Shown here piece after piece: positions 1 through 5,409 of a stretch of DNA of 64,000 bases. Made by a program: the position numbers and the translations under genes. The DNA is taken from NCBI RefSeq assembly GCF_002019635.1, contig NZ_KV917372.1:2028290-2092289 (forward strand). The letters run 5' to 3'. The notes under the pieces were generated by a model. That model saw only the letters and a list, made by a program, of their open reading frames with translations. It searched no databases and was not told the origin of the DNA. Position 1 is the stretch's first letter; the number at the start of each line of letters is the position of its first letter. The DNA comes from Metabacillus halosaccharovorans (GTDB lineage Bacteria; Bacillota; Bacilli; Bacillales; Bacillaceae).

Positions 1-24
1 GCCTTTTCCTTTAGCTTTACTCAT
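1..24 (-). CDS. Start of an unidentified small or truncated gene (partial)
   Basis: Only the first eight codons lie in the window, reading MSKAKGKG on the minus strand from an ATG at 24. A GGGGTGAT ribosome-binding sequence stands at the usual distance upstream, so this is probably a true start. The lysine- and glycine-rich beginning resembles small basic or spore-type proteins, but the rest lies outside the window and no function can be given. Confidence 0.45.
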
Positions 25-639
25 AATATCACCCCATTATTATTCCAGGTTAAATTACCTATCAGGTTAGTTTTAGTATTTTACTCGGTTTTTAAACAAG
101 CATATTGCAATAAATAACATCCTTCTGTCACCTATACTATTGTATATCGTTTTTAAACTAACCTGCATTCTTCACAATCTTTAAGTTGATTTTCAACAAT
201 CTGGTCCGATTGATGAAGATGATATATTGATAGGTTCGGTGCTTCTTTTCCCCAAGACGTGTTAATAACACTTATAGTTGGGACCTAATCAATAAAAAAA
301 GAGCCTCAATCCCATTACTACCAAGGAATTTAGACGTTTAATCGTATCAAATCTAGTTGTGTTAATAGATATTTTACACGAAGTTAAGACTTTAAAAATA
401 ATAGGGAGTTTCCTCCCTCTCTTCAAAACTTTTCATTATAATATCCGATTGGAAAGGCATTTAACATATTTTAGTTAGATAAAACGTGAAATTAGATCTT
501 CAACACTCGCGCTTCGTTTGTTGAAGATGGTCTTGAACTAAAGCACCTGACTATCTCAAGACGAAAAAGATGAACTCATAATATCGAATTGACAATAAAC
601 CCAATCTATTGCTTCTTATTATAACGGTAGTCGGGGTAG
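25..639. other. Gene-poor interval with degraded sequence
   Basis: No convincing open frame with a ribosome-binding site is visible on either strand. It contains one copy of a block repeated near 3.7 kb (190-275), followed at about 295-335 by a minus-strand hairpin resembling a terminator. The interval runs into a decayed transposase fragment. The whole stretch looks like insertion and decay debris. Confidence 0.5.
190..275. repeat. Copy 1 of a duplicated 85-90 bp block
   Basis: About 85 bp that recur at 3690-3780 with roughly 90% identity; both contain GATTGATGAAGATGATATAT and CCCCAAGACGTGTTAATAAC. On the minus strand both can be read as VINTSWG(K/R)EAPNLS, but an indel puts the two copies out of frame after that, so a maintained gene is unlikely. 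A terminator-like hairpin lies beside each copy on the same side. Identity of the parent element is unknown. Confidence 0.7.
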
Positions 640-884
640 AACGTCGCACCCGTGGGACTCGATCTCTCTTATCACCTTTGCGAGCTATTTTATAAAGAAG
701 AGTTAGAGCCTTATAAAAAAAGAGGAATTTAACTATTAAACCTTCGTAATCTAACTAGACAACAAGAAAGTATTGCTGAAGTATCAGCACAGACCAAAAT
801 ACAGCTGCATACCCTTTCTTTTGGATCAGGTTTTTCCTGAATATAGAGGAGTTTTTGGAAGCCTATATTCAAAGGTCTCATTGC
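640..884 (+). pseudogene. Fragment of an IS110-family transposase, frameshifted
   Basis: The plus strand reads a chain of segments typical of the middle of IS110-type transposases: YHLCELFYKEELEPYKKRG, then a TAA stop at 730, then LLNLRNLTRQQESIAEVSAQ, then after a +1 shift near 815 LLDQVFPEYRGVFG and SLYSKVSL. Only about 80 of the usual roughly 400 residues remain, with no start, no catalytic N-terminal DEDD region and no C-terminal serine region visible. It is therefore dead debris. The family assignment rests on recognising the motif string, not on a search. Confidence 0.65.
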
Positions 885-1055
885 CTATTAGCTGGTTTTA
901 TTTAAGTAAAACCGTTCACAAATTCATCCTTTAATTACATAAAAAAGAGAACCAGAAGTCATCCCCTAGTTTAAATACCTTATTCAAAAACTTCATTTGA
1001 TAAAAGGAAAACTTTAACAGATTATTTATTTTATATACGAAGGTAAGCACTTGAA

Positions 1056-1093
1056 TTTTACTAATTAATCAGTTATGCTGATTATTAGTAAAA
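1056..1093 (+). promoter_or_regulatory. Palindromic operator upstream of the MarR gene
   Basis: Left arm TTTTACTAATTAATCAG (1056-1072) and right arm CTGATTATTAGTAAAA (1078-1093) are inverted copies differing by one inserted base, around a 5-nt centre. A further half-site, AAAACTGATTAA, follows directly. MarR dimers bind such AT-rich palindromes next to their own promoters, so autoregulation of the three-gene operon is the likely role. Confidence 0.65.
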
Positions 1094-1122
1094 CTGATTA
1101 ATTTAGGAGGTGAATATTACAC

Positions 1123-1542
1123 TTGGAAAAATGGAATCAATCATATGGTTTTTTGCTAGGAAAAGTTCTTCAACAAATGGAAACTAAGTTTGCTGAAGGA
1201 CTGACTCCTTATAAAATTAATGCTAGACAATATGGAGTCCTTTTATTTATTAGTGGAAACCCTTATTCTTCACAAAAGGATATTTCCGAAAATCTACAAA
1301 TTGATCGGACGACTATGGTTAGCCATATCGATCACCTAGAAACTTTAGGATTTGTAGAGAGAACTAGAAATCCTAATGATAGAAGATCATATAGTCTTTT
1401 AATCACATCAAAAGGGACTCAAGTTTTAGATTCACGTTGGGAATTTCTAATTGAAACGGAATTAGAAGTACTCACCCCTTTAAACCATCAAGAAAAACAA
1501 TTGCTGAAGGAGTTTCTTGTGAAAATTTGGTATACATTATAA
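1123..1542 (+). CDS. MarR-family transcriptional regulator
   Basis: A 139-residue winged-helix regulator. The MarR DNA-binding region is clear: SQKDISENLQIDRTTMVSHI recognition helix (about 49-68), then the wing with ERTRNPNDRRSYSLLIT (about 78-95); the flanking helices would form the dimer interface. No cysteine is present, so a thiol-switch mechanism is unlikely and ligand control is more plausible. The chosen start is TTG at 1123 behind AGGAGG at 1105-1110; the spacing is longer than usual. It opens an operon with a rhodanese protein 19 bp downstream and an EVE-domain gene, and a strong palindrome sits just upstream, suggesting that it represses its own operon. The inducing ligand is unknown. 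Confidence 0.85.
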   Translation: MEKWNQSYGFLLGKVLQQMETKFAEGLTPYKINARQYGVLLFISGNPYSSQKDISENLQIDRTTMVSHIDHLETLGFVERTRNPNDRRSYSLLITSKGTQVLDSRWEFLIETELEVLTPLNHQEKQLLKEFLVKIWYTL

Positions 1543-1561
1543 AACTGGAGGTAACTATTAA

Positions 1562-1954
1562 ATGAATGCACTTGATTATTTTAATGCACGTCTGGAAGCA
1601 ACTGTAAGTCCTATGGATTATTTGAGATTGGCACAAGTCAATCCAGAAAGATACTTTCTAATTGATGTAAGAAACGGTCCTGAACATGTAAGAAGTCTAA
1701 CAATTAAAGATGCTATCATCATTCCTCAACAAGAGCTGCAAGAACGATTACATGAGATTCCTAAAGATAAAGAAATTATAGTTTACTGTTGGGATGTTTG
1801 GTGTAATACAGCAGCTAAAGTAGCAGCTTTTTTGCTAGAACGTGGCTATAAGGTAAAAGAGTTGACTGGTGGGATAGCTGCATGGAAAAAAATGAATTTT
1901 CCTGTATCAGATGTTGCTCAAGTTGTTAATCTATCTGATAATTGTGGATGCTAA
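1562..1954 (+). CDS. Single-domain rhodanese-like protein
   Basis: A 130-residue protein with one rhodanese fold: the LIDVRNGPEH segment (about 33-42), then the active-site loop after the IIVYC strand. The loop reads CWDVWCN, with the presumed catalytic cysteine first and a second cysteine five residues on, unlike the common CxxGxR loop but like the rhodanese subgroup with a CWGPxCN loop. GYKVKELTGGIAAWKK is the standard C-terminal rhodanese ending. The protein then finishes with an unusual NCGC tail that could be a second thiol or metal site. It probably carries or transfers sulfane sulfur in the cytosol. The gene follows the MarR gene with a good GGAGG ribosome-binding site and slightly overlaps the EVE-domain gene, so the three are co-expressed. 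Confidence 0.85.
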   Translation: MNALDYFNARLEATVSPMDYLRLAQVNPERYFLIDVRNGPEHVRSLTIKDAIIIPQQELQERLHEIPKDKEIIVYCWDVWCNTAAKVAAFLLERGYKVKELTGGIAAWKKMNFPVSDVAQVVNLSDNCGC

Positions 1955-1959
1955 CTCTA

Positions 1960-2388
1960 ATGCATAATACAAGACGGTTTTGGATTGGAGTAGCTTCACG
2001 TGATCATGTTTTAAATGCAGTACAAGGCGGATTTGCTCAGCTTTGCCATGGCAAACATGCGCCTTTAAGAAAAATGAGCACTGGTGATTGGATCATTTTT
2101 TACTCTCCTAAGGTAAATTTTAAAGAGAGTGCTCCTCTTCAAAAATTTACTGCTATTGGAAAAATTATTGATGAGGATGTTTATCAGGTAAATGTGGGGA
2201 ATGATTTTGTACCTTTTCGAAGAAATATTGATTTTTTCCCTAGCATTGAAACACCAATTAAACCACTAATCTCAAAACTGTCATTTATTAAAAATACAAA
2301 ATACTGGGGTTATTCCTTTCGATATGGTCATATAGAAATAAGCGAAAAAGACTATAAACTAATAGCAGAAAAAATGGTAGATAAATAA
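1960..2388 (+). CDS. EVE-domain protein (UPF0310-like)
   Basis: About 142 residues. The sequence FWIGVASRDHVLNAVQGGFA followed by CHGKHAPLRKMSTGDWIIFY and SPKVNF is the hallmark of the UPF0310/EVE family, a PUA-like fold related to YTH and ASCH domains. The fold reads modified bases or nucleotides; a biochemical role for this small bacterial version is not established. In-frame starts exist at 1942 (TTG), 1948 and 1960 (ATG); 1960 is chosen because family members begin a few residues before the RYWIGV-like motif. Translation is probably coupled to the rhodanese gene, whose stop codon lies at 1952-1954. It is the last gene of the MarR operon and is followed by a terminator hairpin. Confidence 0.8.
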   Translation: MHNTRRFWIGVASRDHVLNAVQGGFAQLCHGKHAPLRKMSTGDWIIFYSPKVNFKESAPLQKFTAIGKIIDEDVYQVNVGNDFVPFRRNIDFFPSIETPIKPLISKLSFIKNTKYWGYSFRYGHIEISEKDYKLIAEKMVDK

Positions 2389-2417
2389 GGAGATTAGAAC
2401 ATTCTAACCTCCTTTTT
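2387..2417 (+). terminator. Rho-independent terminator of the MarR operon
   Basis: AAGGAG-A-TTAG pairs with CTAA-C-CTCCTT around a short loop with one internal mismatch and is followed by a T run. Confidence 0.75.
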
Positions 2418-2444
2418 ACATTGATTCCTCAGCTAACCAGCCAC

Positions 2445-2508
2445 GTTTCTGCCATAAGATAGATTTAATTTAATACAAGAATGCTGCCCTGTTTGTGCCA
2501 TAAGAAAG
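2445..2508. repeat. Two short direct copies in the gap between the EVE and HxlR genes
   Basis: GTTTCTGCCATAAGATAG and GTTTGTGCCATAAGAAAG lie exactly 46 bp apart (2445-2462 and 2491-2508). No open frame spans them. They look like remains of a tandemly repeated sequence; nothing further is seen in the 267-bp gap. Confidence 0.4.
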
Positions 2509-2655
2509 TTTCTCTTCATTATTAAAGGAATGCTGACACGACTGTTAGATAAGGAAACAGCTACATATTAGGTAGGTAACTGTTCTTTAAAGTATGAAAC
2601 TGAATTATTCTCACTCTGTTTCCAAATCGATCCTTATTAGCTATACAACAAGAAG

Positions 2656-2994
2656 TTAATTATTGCGGTTTTTTTCTCCCCATTCACATAACTGTTCCAA
2701 AACAGGTAATAGCGTTTCTGCTTTATGTGTAAGACTGTATTCCACTTTAGGAGGGATTTGAGGATATTCTTTTCGTCTAACCATCCCATCTGCTTCCAAA
2801 TCTTTTAGTTGTGAACTCAATGTTTTAAAGGTGATAGTTCCTAATCTTCTTTTCATATCATTAAATCGAACAGGTTGATTTTCCGAAAGGAGATACAGAA
2901 TTAACATTTTCCATTTACCTCCAACAACTGACAATGTATATCCGAAAGGTGTCTCTTGGATATTACCCTTTTCTTTATAATCAGCCATACTCAT
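2656..2994 (-). CDS. HxlR-family transcriptional regulator
   Basis: A 112-residue winged-helix protein with the family signature LSVVGGKWKMLILYLL, then RFNDMKRRLGTITFKTLSSQLKDLE (recognition helix) and the wing GMVRRKEYPQIPPKVEYSLT. In redox-sensing relatives such as YodB or HypR a cysteine stands just before the TLxxIGGKW motif; here that region reads ETPFGYTL and has no cysteine. The only cysteine is near the C terminus (QLCEWGEK). Sensing through the conserved N-terminal thiol is therefore excluded. It is transcribed away from a RidA-family gene 105 bp away, with an inverted repeat between them, and probably regulates that gene. Confidence 0.85.
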   Translation of the reverse strand: MSMADYKEKGNIQETPFGYTLSVVGGKWKMLILYLLSENQPVRFNDMKRRLGTITFKTLSSQLKDLEADGMVRRKEYPQIPPKVEYSLTHKAETLLPVLEQLCEWGEKNRNN

Positions 2995-3015
2995 ATTGAC
3001 ACTATCCTTTCCGGT

Positions 3016-3040
3016 AGTAACTATCTAAATAGTGCGTACT
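3016..3040. promoter_or_regulatory. Inverted repeat between the HxlR and RidA genes
   Basis: ACTAT-CTAA-ATAGT with AGTA on the left and TACT on the right forms a dyad in the 105-bp divergent promoter region. HxlR dimers bind such short dyads; assignment to this regulator is inference from position. Confidence 0.5.
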
Positions 3041-3099
3041 ATTTTTTTCTTTGTATTCATTTTATACTTACCTTACTTTGAAATAAAGGAGAGAAAAAA

Positions 3100-3483
3100 A
3101 TGACTAATGTTAAAACCTACAATCACAACCTATGGGATCACGGCATTACGCAAGGATATAGCGTCAACGATACTATCTACATTTCTGGTCAATTTTCACA
3201 CGATAAGGATGGTATGTTCGTTGGTAAGGAGAATATTGAGGCTCAGACTCGACAAACATTTGAGAACCTCGATCGGGTTTTGGAGGAATTTGGTATCACG
3301 AAGTACAACCTCGCTTATGTGGAAGTCTTTCTAACAAATCCGCAAGACCACTCCGAACCAGTAATCAGTCTGTTCAAGGAATATCTAGAACAACACAGAC
3401 CAGCCGGCAGCCTCATCGGAGTGACTTACCTGGCGTTCCCAGAGCAATTGATTGAAGTCAAGGCTGTCGCCCACACTGATTAA
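3100..3483 (+). CDS. RidA/YjgF/UK114-family protein
   Basis: A 127-residue protein of the RidA superfamily: YSVNDTIYISGQFSHD near the N terminus, the QTRQTFENLDRVLEEFG helix in the middle, VEVFLTNPQDH, and the C-terminal PAGSLIGVTYLAFPEQLIEVKAVA. In true RidA imine/enamine deaminases an arginine in the last-third motif (usually GxPxRxxxxV) binds the substrate; the equivalent region here reads QHRPAGSLIGV, so the arginine is not in the canonical place and substrate is uncertain. The gene has a strong AAAGGAGAG ribosome-binding site and more C-rich codons than its neighbours, hinting at recent acquisition. It stands opposite the HxlR gene and is probably under its control. Confidence 0.8.
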   Translation: MTNVKTYNHNLWDHGITQGYSVNDTIYISGQFSHDKDGMFVGKENIEAQTRQTFENLDRVLEEFGITKYNLAYVEVFLTNPQDHSEPVISLFKEYLEQHRPAGSLIGVTYLAFPEQLIEVKAVAHTD

Positions 3484-3548
3484 GCAAACTACATTTTAAA
3501 AACAAAGTAATTATGTCAGGCCTATTTAGGTCATATTATAACAATTAA

Positions 3549-3594
3549 ATCTGTAATGATCTTGAATTAAATAAATGCAAAAATCATTACAGAT
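3549..3594. repeat. Perfect 12-bp inverted repeat after ridA
   Basis: ATCTGTAATGAT (3549-3560) and ATCATTACAGAT (3583-3594) form a perfect stem with a 22-nt loop. The T content afterwards is modest. It could act as a terminator for the RidA gene. Confidence 0.55.
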
Positions 3595-3689
3595 AATATT
3601 GTTATCTTTCATTTCTTAATGCTTATGTCATAAACCTGCCACTTTAGTTGAAGTATAACTCTTCATAATCTCAATTTCATTCTAACTGA

Positions 3690-3780
3690 TTTTCTCCAAT
3701 CTGGCCCGATTGATGAAGATGATATATTTGAAAGGTTCGGTGCTTCTCTTCCCCAAGACGTGTTAATAACACTTATCGTT
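3690..3780. repeat. Copy 2 of the duplicated 85-90 bp block
   Basis: Matches 190-275 (GATTGATGAAGATGATATAT, then CCCCAAGACGTGTTAATAAC). It lies downstream of the tRNA-Val terminator on the minus strand and may be transcribed only by read-through. Confidence 0.7.
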
Positions 3781-3880
3781 ATAGAAGGTATATACAGTAA
3801 AATGTAAGAGAAACTTATTATATAAAACTTAAAAATGTTCAAAATAAAGTAAAGTACTAAAAAGATTTGCGAATAAAAAC

Positions 3881-3920
3881 AAAAAAGCCCCAATCCCTTA
3901 TTTAAAAGGAACTGAAGCTT
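3881..3920 (-). terminator. Terminator of the tRNA-Val transcript
   Basis: On the minus strand AGCTTCAGTTCC pairs with GGGATTGGGGCT (with G-U pairs) around TTTTAAATAA, followed directly by a T tract. Confidence 0.75.
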
Positions 3921-3928
3921 CACTCTGA

Positions 3929-4000
3929 TGATCCGAGAGGGATTCGAACCCCCGACCCCTACCCTGTCAAGGTAGTGTTCTCCCACTGAACTATCGGATC
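3929..4000 (-). tRNA. tRNA-Val (GAC)
   Basis: A complete 72-nt cloverleaf is readable on the minus strand: acceptor GATCCGA/TCGGATC plus discriminator A; D stem GTTC/GAAC; anticodon stem CTACC/GGTAG with loop TTGACAG giving anticodon GAC; a 5-nt variable loop; T stem GGGGG/CCCTC with loop TTCGAAT. The 3' CCA is not encoded and must be added by the nucleotidyltransferase. It is a solitary tRNA gene, not part of an rRNA-linked cluster. Confidence 0.95.
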
Positions 4001-4115
4001 AATATATTATTTTATGTAACGCTTTAAGCTACATATTCTATTATATTCAGTTACCCACCTCAAGTCAACACTTCTTCTCTATCACTGTTCGACTTATTTC
4101 CCAGAAAATATTTGA

Positions 4116-4168
4116 ATCATGTCAAAATGGATTTATCATATGACAAAACCCTCCCATTTTGACACGAT
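4116..4168. repeat. Inverted repeat downstream of the TAXI gene
   Basis: ATCATGTCAAAATGG and CCATTTTGACACGAT form a 15-position stem with one mismatch around 23 nt. It lies between the tRNA and the stop of the TAXI gene and may end that minus-strand transcript, although the T run is poor. Confidence 0.5.
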
Positions 4169-4208
4169 TCTCATCATTATTCTTCAAAACTCTGGAATTC
4201 TATTTCTA

Positions 4209-5219
4209 CTACTGTATCCCTTTTTCTTCAAAATATTTCGCTGCACCTGGATGTAATTCCAGATTTCCCAATCCTTCAAGTGCAGTTTCAGGTGTAATCA
4301 ATTCACCTTTAGCATGCGTAATTTTATCTGTGTTCTCAAATAGTGATTTTGTCATCTCGTAGACTAGCTCTTCATCTAAGTCTTTTGTTACAACAAGCAT
4401 TGCCTTTACAGCGACTGTTGTTACATCTTCTTCTATCTTATATGTTCCTGCAGCAACTGTATCTTGTGCATAATATGGATACTGATCAATTAATGCTTGA
4501 ATTTTATCTTCTGCAAATGGAACTATTAGGATATCGTTTTGGGCTGATAGTGCTTCTACCGCACCTGTTGGAGTCCCTGCTGTAATAAAAGCCGCATCGA
4601 TCGTTCCGGCTTGAATGCCATCAGTTGATTCATCAAATGATAGGTTTTGAGGTTTAATATCTTTATCTGTTAATCCATGAGCTTCTAACACTTGCATGGC
4701 ATTGATATATGCCCCAGAACCTGGCGCACCTACGGATACTGCTTTTCCCTTTAAGTCTTCTACTGACGTAATACCGCTATCTTTCGTTGTGACTAGTTGA
4801 ACTGTTTCCGGATATAAAGATCCAATTGCTTGAATATTATCAATCGCATTTCCTTCGAACATTTCTAATCCATCAATCGCATATGCGGCAATGTCTGTTT
4901 GTGAAAATGCTATTTCCGCTTCTCCAGCTCTTAAGGTTTCCATGTTTTCAGCTGAGGCCCCTGATGTTTGTGGTGTTATATTTGCATTTGTGTTGTCGGT
5001 AATAATTTTTCCGATCTGGCCGCCGAGTGGATAATAAGTTCCACCTGTACCACCTGTTAATAAGCTTAAATCTTGCTTATCACCTGAATTATTTTCAGAT
5101 CCGTTTGTGCCCTCTTCTTCATTTGTATTACCCGAATCAGCACCACTATTACAGGCAGCCATGACCAACATGAAGGCAAGGAGTAGGATAAATAACAAGC
5201 TATGACGCATTTTTTTCAT
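4209..5219 (-). CDS. TAXI-family TRAP transporter solute-binding lipoprotein
   Basis: A 336-residue secreted lipoprotein. The signal peptide is followed by lipobox MAAC with Cys23, then a Ser/Asn/Glu-rich linker (about 24-50) typical of anchored binding proteins. The mature part begins with LLTGGTGGTYYPLGG, the characteristic TAXI motif, and contains RAGEAEIAFSQTD and GAPGSGAYINAMQVLEAHG, also typical. TAXI proteins deliver small carboxylates or amino acids such as glutamate to a fused TRAP membrane protein. No such permease lies next to this gene, so it must work with a partner encoded elsewhere or act alone. Start at 5219 is supported by AAAGGGGGA. It is transcribed away from the adjacent c-di-GMP protein gene. 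Confidence 0.88.
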   Translation of the reverse strand: MKKMRHSLLFILLLAFMLVMAACNSGADSGNTNEEEGTNGSENNSGDKQDLSLLTGGTGGTYYPLGGQIGKIITDNTNANITPQTSGASAENMETLRAGEAEIAFSQTDIAAYAIDGLEMFEGNAIDNIQAIGSLYPETVQLVTTKDSGITSVEDLKGKAVSVGAPGSGAYINAMQVLEAHGLTDKDIKPQNLSFDESTDGIQAGTIDAAFITAGTPTGAVEALSAQNDILIVPFAEDKIQALIDQYPYYAQDTVAAGTYKIEEDVTTVAVKAMLVVTKDLDEELVYEMTKSLFENTDKITHAKGELITPETALEGLGNLELHPGAAKYFEEKGIQ

Positions 5220-5409
5220 CTCTGTTCCCCCTTTGAAATTTTAGTTAAAGCGCTAGCTCTTTTTTATATATGATAAAACCTCTCTGTACATGCATAGGAA
5301 TCTTGACAAGTTTCCTATATCTACCATCATAGATCACTAGTTCCCAGATAATTCTGTATAGTATAATATCTATACGTATATCATAAAAACGAAAGAAGAA
5401 GGATAACCA

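Larger units (their letters stand above)
3484..3928. other. Gap with hairpins and the second copy of the duplicated block
   Basis: No gene with a ribosome-binding site is seen. The gap holds the perfect inverted repeat at 3549-3594, the duplicated block (3690-3780) and the tRNA terminator (3881-3920). A minus-strand frame across the tRNA is a read-through artefact. Confidence 0.5.

Noticed and set aside
3107-3334. Alternative plus-strand frame inside ridA
   Set aside because: Out-of-frame shadow of the RidA gene with no start signal.
3663-3986. A minus-strand open frame of 107 codons
   Set aside because: Its start lies within tRNA-Val and it runs through the tRNA terminator and the duplicated block; no ribosome-binding site. 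An artefact.
1-4000. Genomic island bounded by tRNA-Val attachment sites
   Set aside because: No copy of the tRNA 3' end and no integrase is visible on the left side; the duplicated block is outside the tRNA.
5243-5262. Catabolite-response (cre) site upstream of the TAXI gene
   Set aside because: TTAAAGCGCTAGCT differs from the CcpA consensus at three key positions on either strand.
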